A stretch of 64,000 nucleotides of DNA, taken from positions 15,457,840 through 15,521,839 of the forward strand of contig NC_135183.1 of assembly GCF_041146795.1 (NCBI RefSeq). The letters run 5' to 3'. Positions 14,687 to 27,456 of the stretch are shown here, one piece after another (positions within the stretch are counted from its first letter, which is position 1; the number at the start of each line of letters is the position of its first letter). This stretch comes from Maylandia zebra. Taxonomy: Eukaryota; Chordata; Actinopteri; Cichliformes; Cichlidae. The notes below the pieces were generated by a model. That model worked only from the letters and a program-made list of their open reading frames with translations. It searched no databases and was not told where the DNA came from. The position numbers and the translations under genes were made by a program.

Positions 14687-16119
14687 AATTATGACCTGAT
14701 AACTTTTACTTCCTGGGTTATTTCTAAGTAAACAAATTAAATCTAGTTTCAGTTTCATTCTATTTGGGTTTTGAATCAGTTGTCTTCTTTCTTTCTCATA
14801 CTCCTGACAGTATAATATTACATGCTCTACTCTCAGCACCCCCACAGTACTTACATTTTTATTGCAATGTTTCCCTAAAATGCATGGTGTATAATTTAGC
14901 CCAGTGCACCTTAATATGAGACGTAAAATGATTGCGTCTTCTCTACTCCTCCTCCCTACACTTCTTCATCTATAACCGAATGACTGCAACCACTTCCATT
15001 AACTTTCAAACTAAAATGAAAAAAAAAAAAGTGACCACACTAAAACAGTTTTTTTCTTTCCTCCAAGTGGTGGAGTAGAAAACATGATTTTGTTTATTTA
15101 CTAAAATATTTTATCTGTAGTTTATGGAATACAACATTTTCCAGCCATTAACTCTCCTCAGTTCCTTTCAAATTATTTTACAGTCCTATTGAAAAGCTGT
15201 ACAGAAGTCTTGACCCCTTCATCCGCTGTTTTTTTACATTTTGCTAGGACAATGGGAAGCTGGTGCAGCAAATGGCTGAAACATGGGCAAACATGCATGA
15301 ACATATAAAACAGAGTTTGTAATGAGCTTGAAAGCCAAGATTTGGTATGAGCACCTTTATTATACTCTCTTACTATCCTAGGCAGCTTTACTGTAACGTC
15401 AATGAAGATTTGAACCAAAAATTGCAAATGTGGCTTCATCACTCTTCATGAGACCCATTTTTCAGTTCATTTCTTGTGTAAAGTACTTAGGAAAAGAGTG
15501 GTGCACCAAGAATATGAAGATGACCCAAAATGAATGCTGGGATGGGGTGGGCCACAAGGGATACACATGAGCCATCCTTCAAATCTGGGCATTTGGAGGA
15601 GCATTGGAATTTGGACAGTCTTTGTTGAAATGCCATACCTCTGTGATTTTAGCTACTTTGTAACCTTTTTCTAAAGCTAAAGTAAATGCAGGGATGGGCC
15701 ACAAACCAGTCAGAGCTCTTTGCTCATTACCAAGATTACATCACAGGCTGCTCACTGTTTTGTGAAAATGTGTTTTCAGATTGATTACCGCCATTTAAGT
15801 TTACCCTGCTGGAGCTAAATGTATTGCTAAAAACGGACTGTCATGATGAATGTGGCTGATTGTTACTCTCCCTCTTTATGCTTTTTTAAAAACTCAAATA
15901 ATAATAATAAATAAATGTCCAAAAAAGTAAAAAGAAAGCTTAGTTTTTCTTTTGTTGTTGTTGTTTTTTTTAATCAAATACAAAACATTAACTTTCATGA
16001 TATGAAGACATTTTATTAGAAAAGATCTTCAATGTATAACTAAAACATGACAAATTAACAACAAAGTAAACAAACACTAATAAACTGCGACTGAAAGTAT
16101 CTTAAATCGGTTGGCTGAG

Positions 16120-16640
16120 GCAGCAGCAGGGAAGCTCGGACCTCCCTCTAACCACCTCCTCCTCCGGGGAGCCATCGAGCTGTTCCCGGGTCTACCCCGG
16201 CCCTTCTGATGGACATGCCTGGCTGAAACACGTTACCCAGCAGGCGACGGCCTTTAGACGTGGAGGAGTAGCAGCTCTACCAGTCCGTTAGTGGACTAAG
16301 AAATCAGTGTCCAGAAACATCGCAGATCTTACTGATTCTAAACGTCAAACCCCTTCCTCACTTAAAACTGTTTGTTTCCCGCTCTCCAAGGAGCTCCAGG
16401 CCCCGCTCGTAGACTCGAGAGGCTTTTCCTGTAGCTCAGTCAGGCAAATGAGAGCTCTCAGACCTCTGGCTTCAGGTGAGGGGGTGTCACAGCTCCACAG
16501 CACGTGTTTCTCTCCCGCGCTCTCATTGGTCGAAGCAAGGGCCTGCCTCTCTTTTAATGACGGGCCACCACTAATTTAACGTAGTTTATTGACGTTCAAG
16601 GTCACTCCGACCTTCAGTCAAGGGTCTGACGGGTGTCGGC
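16120..16640. promoter_or_regulatory. GC-rich, CpG-containing region of unknown function
   Basis: This block is clearly richer in GC and CpG than its flanks. It contains a CACGTG E-box near 16501 and an inverted CCAAT box (cattggtc) near 16524. The longest frame, 16307-16579 plus, has no recognisable domain. It lies beyond the lmnb2 3' end and could be a promoter or enhancer for an unrecognised transcript. The call rests on composition and motifs only. Confidence 0.35.
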
Positions 16641-17092
16641 CGACTCAGAGCTACTCTGAATATGACTTTTTTGCATCAATCTTTCAAATGTTTGATATTT
16701 GTGTCACCTCAAGCTAATAATAAATGCTAATATCAGGTTAAAATGACTTGGTTGTAGTACAAATGCCTTCAATGACATGTCTCATCACATATGGAAGCAG
16801 AGACTGTTGAGCAGTGGGGCCACACAGACCCATGTTATTTGTAAAATCATTCTAATTAAGTGGCATTTTTAAATCGGCCGACCCTGGACTCTGCAGAGTC
16901 TGTCAGATAAACAGCAGCAGTAACTGTCACAAGTTCCTCAAAGGCCATTATTTGACTCATATTGTTTTTACTGAGGAGCTATCAAATGATGTCTGTTCAA
17001 GGCATTCTTTATAAACACGCCTCACCCCACTAATATTAATGATTTGTATGCACATAGAAGACTCTTGATACCAAATACATATGTGTAAAACA

Positions 17093-19473
17093 TTTATTAA
17101 GTGTACAAAAAGTAGCTTGACAGAAAATCATAGATAAAACAGACAATACATGCCATAACCCCTACATGAATAATAGCATTTCTCCGGTTTTTCGGACTTC
17201 TGTTGTCATCAATGTTGGTTACTTTTCAGTTATTAGTAAGGCAACTGGCACTTTCTCCCAATAGAAATCAAAACATTTTATATTAACTGTTCGTATGAAG
17301 TGAAGCCTTTTGACTTTTTAGTGGAACACTACAGGAATAGTGTTTAGGTAATTTTTTTGTTTATTTTTTTACATGGACCCTGAAATATAAGTCGAGTTTC
17401 CCAGTTTCATTAAGTCACAAAAACCCTACCAGAGCCAATCTAAGAATTGTACACACATTTAAAAAAAAAAGTTAAACTGATTACATAGAACTAGTAAATC
17501 ACACAACACAAACACACGAGAGAGAGCCGTTTCCACAATAACACACAGCAGGTATGAGAAAAACTCATACAGTGTGCTCAAGTCAGAAACAGAGTACAGA
17601 CGGAGACCGTGTACTCGAAATATCACGTCACACCTGCAAAAGTCTGAGGAAACAGGAATCTTACTTCCATCATTTATCCCACACACTTCAAAAAGTTTGT
17701 CAGTTTTAGGTTTCGGATTGAGAAAGCTTTAACTTTAATTTCATCATCTAACCTAATCCAATTGACACTGCACTGTCCAAAGAAGAACAAACCCAAGCAA
17801 AGAAAAACTGGCCGCTGCATGGTAAATGTTCCTAAACCCTAAAGCCTCAGCTCCACTCTGCAGATCCAGGTGTTTATTAACAGCCTGGCATGTTGGTTAG
17901 ATGAGTCCAATATCCTGTCTGTCTGCACACATACGTCCTGTTTCTGGGATGAGTGTTTTGGCTCAGAGACGCAACATTTAGCAAGTCTGAGAAGCACCAG
18001 TTAGTTCTCCAACTTTGTCGAATGAAAACTGAAAACGGCAACAAGAGGCAGAACAGCAGACTGTAAGAAAACGCCACCCACCCTACAATGTCAGCACTTG
18101 TAATAAGTGTTCTATTATTGTTCTGAAGTTTAGTTTCATTGGTTCTCTGGAGGCATCAGTCAGTTTTTGTTACAAGTGCAGATTTCTTCCTCTGCAGACT
18201 ACACACGGGCAGCATAGACACGCATCTGCTAACAGAAGCGTTGCCAGTCAAAATGAACCACTAGTGTTTTTTGGTCCAAAAAAAAAAAAAAAAAAAAAAA
18301 AGTGCTGGCCCCACTAAGAAAATCTCTACAAAAAACTATTAGCAACCAATAAAGCCAGTCTAGGCAACAAGTTGCAGTGTAATTCAAAAAATAAGAGCTA
18401 AATAAGAACATTCAAATACTGTAATGGAGCGGTGTGAGGGCCCTGGACTTCCTCTGGGTCTGCTGTCAGGGTTTACACAGCTGCTTTGGAGCACTCGCAG
18501 CTCTTTTAGGTGTGGATAGGACTGAGTTCAACAAAGCACATTTCCCCAAGAAAGCAGGGTTCACATGCATCACATAATTCTGACCATGCTAGTCTTGTTG
18601 AGGGTCGTAAGAACACAGACGGGAGAGCTACGTGATTTTAGGTTTGGCAGTTGTCTTGTGTTTTTTCCTGGCTTTATGGATTTCGGTCTGCAGCTCAACT
18701 GGGAGCCACATTTAACAAAAAAAAAGGAGGCTGCTTTTAGTTTTCAGAAATCTAAGAACGTTTTATCTTCACCTTTGAAGAAATAAGGAAGAGAAAAGTA
18801 CGGAGCATAGTCACAAAGAGTTCTAGGTTGTGACCAGAAGGTCAAGTATCAACCGAGTGTACCTCAAAGGTCAGAGGTGGTTAGATTGAGCCCAAAGTAG
18901 AAGAACTGGATCCGGTCAATTTGCAAACCACCTTTTGAATAGGGAAATCCAAGGTAACTGAACAAGAATGTATCGTTTCATTTGCATTTGGATGCAAGTG
19001 AAAGGAAGACTTCAAAAAATACTAAGAAAACATGCAGCAGACAAACATGAGTATCCACGCAATAAATGTTAAAGTTAGAAACACATTCAGAAAGGCCCTG
19101 ATGTCACAAGGGGTTTGATAACAGATGCATTTTACCCAGTACACACCCAGTATACAGCGGGTGTACATAGCATATAGACTATATATAGTATATATACCAT
19201 ATATAGTGTCTATATACCATGTTCTGTTGTGCTTAGGAGTTGGGATCCATCATATCTAATCCATCGTTGCTGGCGTCTGACTAATTTTTATTGACTCATT
19301 AAAGTAGGTGCAGAAATATGGAAAGCTATAAAAACCAAGTCCATTATACAAAAATGATCTTGAATAGTAAAAACATCAAATAATGAGGCAATGGACAGGA
19401 TCATATCTGAATGGCTCTAGAAGAAAAAAAGTAGTATATAAAGGGTAAAAGCCATCTACTCATGAGGAAGGCT
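17093..19473 (-). other. Probable lmnb2 3' untranslated region
   Basis: This 2.4-kb stretch follows the lmnb2 stop codon. It has no convincing coding frame and little repeat content, apart from a poly(A) tract at about 18279-18301 and a TATA-rich stretch near 19175-19220. A minus-strand AATAAA at 17093-17098 is a candidate end. Mammalian lamin B transcripts have long 3' UTRs, so one long UTR is plausible, but the exact end is inferred. Confidence 0.45.
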
Positions 19474-22400
19474 TCACATGATGGCACACTCTCTGGACGA
19501 CACTTTGCCCTGTAGGAGAAACAAAAAGGTTTGTTATTGGGAGACTTCCATGTGTAGCAGTACAGATGTACAAGTTCCAAAGAGTGACTCCATCCAACAG
19601 CCTACAACAGGTGCTGACTGAGACAGACCATGTGTTCTACACTGTTTAACCTCAGTAAATAAACATGTTATGAAAACTATGAGCTCATTTTGAATGTGAT
19701 CGCAGCCACACGTCATAAATACGTTGGCGCAGGGTCACATGCAGCACTGTGTAGCATCCCCTCTTCTTCTAACAGCAACCCACAAGTGTGTGGGACTTGA
19801 GGAGAGCAGCTGTTGGACTTGTGGAAGAGGAATGTGTCCCATTCTTCTCTGTTAGAGGATTCCGGCTGCTCAGCAGTTCTGACCCTGCTTTGTCCTGTTT
19901 TTTTGGTGCAAACTGCCACTTCCATAGGCACTGAGATTTTGGTTAGTATGACCTCAGCAGTTCCCCCACTTTGCCTCAGTCTATCTTAAACTGGCTTTGG
20001 TCCAGAGAAGACAGCGGTGTCTATGGATCACGCTCCCATGTGGCTGCCTCTTTGCATGACAGAGCTCCAACCTGCATCTGTGGAGGGCACGCTGATCCTG
20101 AGCCCATGCACTGATTTCCACCACACAATCATGCCCGTTTTAAGGGACTGGTGATGCAGATATCCAACAATGATGATATTATGAACTACAGATGATGAAT
20201 TACTCAAAGTCTTCACATGTTTACATTCAGAAACATTCTGAAAAACAATTTGTAGACGCAGTTTTCTGCAGAACGGTGAACCTCTGCCTCTCTAAGATGC
20301 TCTTTTAGACCCCGTCATGTGACTCACATGTTGCCAATTAACCTAAGCGGCTGCTAAATGTTCCTCCAGCTCTTTCTTTTTAGTACCACTTACTTCATCA
20401 ACCTTTTAATGACTTTCTCCAACTGCTCTGCTACCTGCTCCTGCCACCGAGTCAAAATGAGCTCATAGTTTTCTTAACATCTAATCTAACTGCAGTAACA
20501 GCCCTGCTCCTTTACACCGAGCCAAACAAAAAGTTTTACCAAAAAGGTAAAGAAAAAGAAAAATTGTTGGCCAAGTGTACCGTTTGTGCCACTGTCTCCT
20601 CCTCGCCATCAACATCATCTACATCCACCTGAGTGTTGGTTACAGTCCTCCTGGCCACCTCCTGTGAGACAAACACCGCATGACTCAAAAAATAAAAACC
20701 ATGTACGAATTTCAAGCAAAGGAAACTGGTTTAGTTAGCTATGCACCGACGTCTTTACCTCGCCATCAGCATTGACCAAAGAGGTAACTATGTCATTTCC
20801 TGTGCCCCAGGAAGCCTGGCTTTTCCACAGCAAGTCAGTTGGAGGACTGTGAGCCATACCAGCATCGGCAGACCACACCTAGGTGCAGGTAAACAACAAA
20901 AAAAGCTGTTTACAACATACAGTATAACATACAGCTTCACATATTACATTTTTACAATATTACACAGCATGATCATCACGGTACAGTCTGTTAAACTTGA
21001 GAAATATCAGTCTGTCCAGGTAGGAAGTCTGAGCCGCTGGGAATCCATTTCACCTGCACAGGTGCAAATCAATGACAACAGGTGCAGTGGAGAGACAACA
21101 AGTCAATGCCCCAGAGGGTTTAGCAGTCGGGGGCCACAGACCTCCCTCCTTATCCCTCACGACTGATTTTTCTCTTGGTGTCCTTGTCAAATACTAGTAG
21201 CATGAGACCACCAGTGGGTGGCAGCACATTCAGCACAGAGGGAGAGGGAGGATGGCTGCTACAGCCCAAATGATCTTTGCCGGTGGGCTCTTTATCAGTG
21301 TTCCTGTCTCACCTCCACTACATGTGTGTCTATACGTGTCTGATCGTTTAGGGTCATGCAACCATACGCAATCTACTCACAGTGACAGACTGCCCAGCTT
21401 TCAGGACGTATTTTGGTGAGAACTTGTAGATGATTTCTTCCCCATTGTCAACCTGTCTCTTCAATCTCCAGTTGCCCAGAGGCTGGTCCTGCAAGACATG
21501 AGGAGCCTTAATACAGAAGTGCACTTTGTTCAGAAAAGGAGACACAATATAAAATTTCACCTAACACACCTGCTCAGTATCGTTGAGGAGTGTGACTGCG
21601 TTTCCATCCATGTCAGTCGGTGATATGGTGACGGCTCCAGTAGCCGTAGCCTCTTCTGACACCAGCAACTGCTCCTCTCCTCTTCCAATCTCGGGCATCT
21701 CCCTAACCTCTGCTTCCGCTCTCTTCCTCTTAGAGGAGCGGGAGGATGAAGATCCTGTTAATCTGGACACTGTGACTCGGGAAGACGGGCTGGGGGACAG
21801 CTTCAGTCTAAAACAGGAGGAGAAAATGATGCTGTTGGAATCAATGCTGTTGCAACGATCCCAACAGCCCAATCTGATCCAAGTATCACTTTCCACACAT
21901 CCTACCCACGGTGCCTACAGTAAGTACTGGCTCTGATGGCATCCTCATGATAAAGTACTTGATAAAACATGTGCACCTGTGTTCCTCTCCCTCCAGCAGT
22001 TTCCTGTATGCATTGATCTCCATATCCAGAGCCAGCTTCACATCCAGCAGCTCCTGGTATTCACTGAGCTGAGCGTTCATCCGGTCTCTCAGTTCAGCCA
22101 TTTCTTGTTCTTTTGCTTCGATGGCACGGCGGTGCTTGTCTCGCTCAGACGACAGAATTTCTTCCAACTCTCTGATACGATCTTCTGAGGCAGCCACCTA
22201 CAAAAGCAAACATGCAGACACCACTCAATTAAAACCAAATAGCAAACCACCAGAAATCCTGAGCTGTTTAAGGGATTTAAAGTGTGGAAGCTGTAGGAGA
22301 GATCTCCATTTGGGTGTACTGGTGTCCATAAAGCCACACCTGTTTCTGCAGGGCGCTGAGCTGGTACCCAAGGCTCTCTATTCTGGTACGAGACTCCTGC

Positions 22401-25400
22401 AGCTCCTCCCTGGCTGAGCTCATTGCCTTGTCATTAATCTCAGAGGACACTTTGGCATTATCCAACTGCAGACAGAACGAGACAGATAGCATATTTGAAC
22501 ACAAGGAGCATAAAACACAAAGAAAGAAAAGGGGAAAAGACAAACATGTGTCTTTCACCTTGGCCTGAAACGTTTGCTCCAGTTCTTCCTTATAAATAGA
22601 GACTTGCGCATCATGTTGCCTCCGCAGGTCCTGGTTGGGATCACACAAGTCTGATTAACATTCATTCTCAACAGAAAGCCTGCTGAGCAGTGCTGACACA
22701 GATGTGAAGGTGAAATTTAGCATCAACACAAACACAGTACAGACATAATATATACATAATATACTTGCCAAAATGGTTACAGAGAAAATTAACAAGCCCT
22801 AGCACGCAATGTGAAATTGTGCAGCATTTTACAGTCAGAGCCAACCACCATGCTCCTGTGCATGTGCGCATGGTGCCACAGGCAAAAAAGAGCTAAAGAC
22901 TGACTGATACTAAAAATGCCTTTATTATTTGTATGATAACATTTGTTTTTCAATGACACAACTGTACCTGTAAATATACTGGGTTGTAGCAGCCACAGAC
23001 ACGGCAACATCAGAAATTAAATCATACCTGTAGAGCTTGTGCCAGTTTGAACTCATAGTCCTGTCTGACTCCAGAGTCCACCTCCACTATTCTCTGCTCA
23101 TGTCGACGGCGAGACTCGCGCACCTCCTGAGCACAAGGAGTGAGTGAAGTGTAACAGAGAAACGTCACCCAAAGAAAACCCAAAAACTTTGCTACGTTAA
23201 AAGAGAGGGAAAGAAATCTGATTATGCAAACTTTATGGCAGTCTTGTGCACAGGCACAGTATTTACGACACAACCCTTACCTCATCAAACATAGTCTTCC
23301 TGAACTCCAGCTCTTCACTCAGTGACTGACAGCGATTCTCCAAGTCCACACGCATCAGTGTCTCTGCCTCCAGCTGGCGTTTACCAACAGCATGGCTGTC
23401 CTCTGCCTACACATCATAAGACCGGGACATTTATTAGCACATGGACAACATTAGGCTGATTGGCTGGCTCTTCATGACCAAGCAGAGAACATTTGTTATG
23501 TTAGTCTGGCATACAAAAAGTAAATGAAACATTTACTTTTGGGGACATAATACCCAAATAAAAAGGTAAACAAAATTGTAATATCAATCACGATTAAAGT
23601 ATTGTGGTGATCATATATTATCATTTCTAATTATTCAACCATTTCTAGACATTTCTTTTTCTGGCTTCATTTTTTTACTAAACATCTCGCATCTTTCCCA
23701 CCTTGGCCAGCAGGCTCTTGACATCAGCTAGCTCAGAGCTCAGAGCAGCATTTTGGCTTAGAGCTGTTGAAAGAGCTGCTTCATTCTTATTCAGCTGGGC
23801 TTCCAAACCACTGGCCCTGGACATTGCTGCAGCAAGATCACCATCCTTTTTCTTTATACTGGAACAAATAGACAAGGAGGCAGAACACAATTAATATCTT
23901 TAAGTGGTCACTTAATGGCCCTTACAAGCTAACATCCAAAATCTTTAGCCACGTTAACACGATTTCAAATTTTTTTTTAAAAAGTATTTGATAAGGCGTT
24001 ACCTGCGTGTAGCTTCTTCCAGGTCAGCCTGAGCCTTGCCCAGATCTATCTGGAGCCTGGCTCTCTCTCTAGCAGTTTCATCCAAAACTCGCCGAGCATC
24101 AGCCAACTCTGCCTCATACAGAGCCTTTAGGCCTGTTACCTAAAGAGAGGGATGCAAAACACATTACCTGGTGAAGAAAACAAACACTACTGACTGTTCC
24201 AGAATGTAAAGTCTTCCGAGTGGTTGCATATTACAACAGAAGGACAGGTTTCTAAAGTTCACCTTAAAAAAAACAAAAACAAAAAAAAACCCCAACCTAT
24301 TTCTTTTTTTTCTCCTTTCTTTTCTTTTAATCAGACAGAGGATTATTACAGGAACATACACTAAACTAAATATACACTGTGGCTCCATTATTATGTCTTA
24401 AAATTAAATTTGTTCCCGTTTGAATTTTATCTGAATAAATAATGAATTGAAAAAGATAAATAAATAAAACTCTTTCAGTCAAGCACTGGGGGCAGTGTTA
24501 AATTCAACAGTCAGAGCAGCCGTTTCCAGCTGACCTAATTTCATTCAGTATCAATTATTCTGAATGAATAGATCCAACTACCACAACTACACACACTGTG
24601 TGACGTTTTCAGTAACCATATATAATGTTAAGATGTAACAAAAGTAATTACTGTCTGAAAATAGCCTTAAAGCTTTCCTTTCGCTGCTGCCACCACATTG
24701 GACTTTCCGAGTCTAAATAAGATTCAACTAACAACAAAGAGGAAGTGCATTAGCATTTGAGCAAAAAATACCTCTTAAGTACTTCATGGGCATCTATAAA
24801 ACCTATAGAAACCAACCATCGCACATTGCTTCACCAGTGGCAAAAAAGGCGAAGAAAAAGAAGACAGAACAAAGCAAGGAAGACTGGTACAACCATTCAC
24901 ACAATGGAGACAGGTTTGGGATTTAAGACTTTCCAAAAATGTCAGCAAGCACGTCACACTTCTACTGGATCCAGAATTTTTTTTTTTTTTTTAAACTTGC
25001 CTGCTTATGATCTAATTTACCTTTTTTTTTTTTTTACCTTAGTGTCACTGGAATTTAAAATAACATTTTTAGAATTTATATTACATTATTAAGTAGCAAC
25101 CCTGTCAGTGTTAGCCACATTGGTAACTACTCCCTAATACCTGCAGTACAACAAAAATGACTCCTGTTTTTTTTTTAAAACAAACAAACAAACAAACAAC
25201 AACAGCAACAAAACAGCAGAAAACAGTCACAAACGCAGGCTTGTTAATTCAGTTAGCACTAGGCATGCCAACCAATAAAATCATAAGGCTAGTGTGCAGA
25301 AAAAGGTAGCATTGAGTGATCCACTGAGTGATTGTTAATATAAAAGAACACGTTTAGGGGCTCTCCTTTACTCGTTATAAAAGAAGGAACTTTGGAACAT

Positions 25401-26678
25401 AGTATATGAAAGTGTAAAAAGGCCAATTTTTCACGAATGTGGTTATTGCGTGCGTTCATCGCTGTGTTGATTGGGGTTGCTACGTTACAAGAAAAACAGG
25501 AAATTGATGCTGCTATGGGCAACAACGTGTCTTTGCAACACCACCTGCTATAACTCCAGTAGAAACACTACAAAACCAAAATTTATCTGTTGTAGGTCAA
25601 GTGTCGAAATAGTAGTTCCTTTAAGAAGCAGTTCCATTACAGGGTTGCTACCTGTGAGCATACAGTGACTCACAGCACGAAGAAATAAAGGATCTGGCAC
25701 GATTACAAGATCTACCATTACTCAAATATGTTGGGTTTTTGTGTTTTTTTTGATGAAGCAGAAATCATACATCATGCAAAGGTCACATATAAAATAGAAA
25801 CCACGCACAAGTTAAAATTTTAACTTTAGGGCAACAACTATTCAAGATTACAACAAACACCTTTGTCCCATGATAGGTTCTATCGATGCTTATCTGATGA
25901 AGCGCAAAATTGTCTTGATACAATCATCCAGGTAAGGAAATCAATCATTATGGTAAAAAAATTCCCCAAAAATGGATTCTGTAGGGGTTTGTTTTTTTTG
26001 TTTGTTTGTTTAGTTTTTTTTTTTTTGTTTTTGTTTTTTTGTTTTTTAGGGGGGGGGGGGGGGGGCAAAGTCAAATGAACGGACAAATTCACAAATGCAA
26101 AAAATACATTAAAATAAAAAATAAAAATAAAATTTAAAAAAAAAATCACTGAGCAGAGATTGGCGCGCAGACCCACCCGCTCAGTGCTTCCGGTCCGGTC
26201 ACATTTGAATACAGATGCAGTATGGATCATTACGGCAAACAATGCAAAGCCAACGGCACCAGTGAAGCTGAGTTTACCGTATGTGAGCGCAGTTAGTTAC
26301 ACATTTTACGCCGCATAATTAACGTGACTTATAATGACCGATTTTCCCTATCGTTCAAGACTAAATATGTGCGCGCACGAGCCTTTTTTCAGTTACACAT
26401 TTTTACGACAGGGATCACGTGCTGATATTACGTTTACTGAAATATTTTCATTTACTAACCTCTCTCGTAGTCACCTCTTCTTTTTCCGACACTTTGACCA
26501 TTAGCCGGTCATTCTCCAATTCCAGCGCCCGCACGCGATCGATGTACACAGCCAGCCTGTCGTTCAGATGCTGCAACTCCTGTTTCTCCTGTAAACGAGA
26601 AATCCGAGTCGGGGAGAGAGGAGTGGAGGCCGCTGACCGGCCAGCTTCACGGCTTGGGGTAGCGCTTGCAGTCGCCAT
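19474..26678 (-). CDS. lmnb2: Lamin B2
   Basis: Nuclear intermediate-filament protein of the inner nuclear membrane lamina. Exons in transcript order: 26460-26678, 24003-24139, 23702-23858, 23281-23406, 23028-23126, 22559-22630, 22340-22465, 21977-22197, 21570-21807, 21381-21488, 20759-20878, 20581-20661 and 19474-19509. All phases close, giving 579 residues. The head has the mitotic Cdk1 site TPLSPTR with Ser22. The coiled-coil rod follows, to about residue 385, ending [17 protein letters not shown]. Next come SPSP (390-393), a KRKR nuclear signal (412-415), the lamin-tail Ig fold with GNWRLKRQV and SPPTDLLWK, and a CAIM CaaX box for farnesylation. B2 rather than B1 or A is supported by [12 protein letters not shown] and KEEVTTRE in the head-rod region. 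The start at 26678 gives the canonical head length; the open frame runs 33 codons further upstream but those residues match nothing known. Confidence 0.95.
19665..20480. mobile_element. Non-autonomous DNA transposon in lmnb2 intron (copy 1)
   Basis: The ends are a 29-bp inverted pair, 19665-19693 and 20452-20480, with one mismatch. An inverted second copy lies at 35.69-36.50 kb. The copies share interior sequence so closely that a 62-codon frame is translated identically in both (20028-20216 minus here, 35940-36128 plus there). No transposase is recognisable, so it is a mobilised, non-autonomous element. Homology extends about 20 bp beyond the low-coordinate end. It lies between lmnb2 coding exons 11 and 12. 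The superfamily is uncertain, possibly hAT. Confidence 0.75.
26049..26065 (+). repeat. Homopolymer G17 run after T-rich tract
   Basis: Seventeen consecutive G residues follow a roughly 60-bp T-rich stretch, inside lmnb2 intron 1. In the lmnb2 pre-mRNA the strand is C-rich. The G strand could form a quadruplex. The exact length is error-prone in any assembly. Confidence 0.85.
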
Positions 26679-27000
26679 AGCGGTTCCTTCAAAATTCTGC
26701 CCGAGTTTTCCTGAGCACTCAGCGAGCAAAAGAAAATAAATGACTGTATCTACTGGCTTTGTTAGATCGGGATGCAAAACAGCTCCTCTTGATAGTTAGC
26801 GCCAGGATATCGCAATCAATGAGCCGGAGGACCACGCAGTGTCTCGAACGCTTGCTTTACACAGTGATGTGATTCCAAGATGGCCGCGGTCAGGACCGCG
26901 CCAAAAGCAGAGGACACTTCCTGTCCGCAATGGCTGATGGGAAAGCAGAGGTACGGGAAGGGCGTAACGTAACGCATTACCTCCTGTCTAAACAAAAGCA
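26679..27000 (-). promoter_or_regulatory. lmnb2 promoter and 5' leader region with YY1-like site
   Basis: A GC-rich block lies directly upstream of the lmnb2 start. On the plus strand 26874-26886 reads CCAAGATGGCCGC, close to the YY1 consensus CAAGATGGCGGC found at many housekeeping promoters. No TATA box is apparent. The transcription start is not determined. Confidence 0.4.
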
Positions 27001-27110
27001 CCTTTAGAGGTTTTTTTTCGAAAATGTCCCGTGACTTTAACATTATGAAGGACAGCTTCCCCACCAAAACCCTCGAAAAATTACCAGAAAGAACTGTTCA
27101 CACTTGATAG

Positions 27111-27456
27111 TACTGAAGAGGATTAGGGCCACTGGAAAAAAAAAAAAGCAGGAACGTATTTTTTTTTTCTTTTCCTGAATTCTGAGAAAAAAAGTCAGAA
27201 TTCTGACTTTTTTCTCAGAATTCTGACTTTAATCTCAGAATTCTGACTTTTTTTTTCTCAGAATTCTGACTTTTTTCTCAGAATTCTGGGATTAAAGTCA
27301 GAATTCTGACTTTTTTCTCAGAATTCTGACTTTAATCTCAGAATTCTGACTTTTTTTCTCAGAATTCTGGCTTTGATCTCAGAATTCTGAGATTAAAGTC
27401 AGAATTCTGACTTTTTTCTCAGATTTTTTTTCCAGTGGCCCTAATCCTCTTCCGTA
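27111..27456. mobile_element. MITE with self-complementary AGAATTCT core
   Basis: Terminal inverted repeats begin TAC[T/G]GAAGAGGATTAGGG and continue to CCACTGGAAAA, at 27111-27143 and 27424-27456. A 6-bp duplication TGATAG flanks the element at 27105-27110 and 27457-27462. The interior is a run of about 20-bp units, each an AGAATTCT palindrome joined by CTGACTTTTTTCTC or its complement. Almost the whole 346 bp can therefore pair with itself. No coding capacity. It sits about 430 bp upstream of the lmnb2 start. Confidence 0.8.

Larger units (their letters stand above)
14414..17092. other. rtca-lmnb2 intergenic region
   Basis: The first 100-150 bp above the rtca start are the likely rtca promoter. 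A 17-bp perfect hairpin lies at 14642-14686. From 15.17 to 15.75 kb the sequence looks like a degraded interspersed repeat, with a short open frame that I could not identify. From about 16.1 to 16.65 kb the base composition turns GC-rich and is reported separately. No supported protein gene. Confidence 0.6.

Noticed and set aside
16307-16579. 90-codon frame as a candidate gene
   Set aside because: No domain, no Kozak-like support and no splice partners. The frame is explained by GC-rich composition.
22089-22648. Longer frames joining lmnb2 rod segments through introns
   Set aside because: The extra residues between the conserved rod segments are intron translation. Splice sites at 22559 and 22465 remove them and restore the lamin heptads.
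27111-27456. CRISPR-like array of regular short repeats
   Set aside because: The units have no unique spacers, are palindromic and sit inside terminal inverted repeats with a target duplication in a vertebrate genome. It is a MITE.
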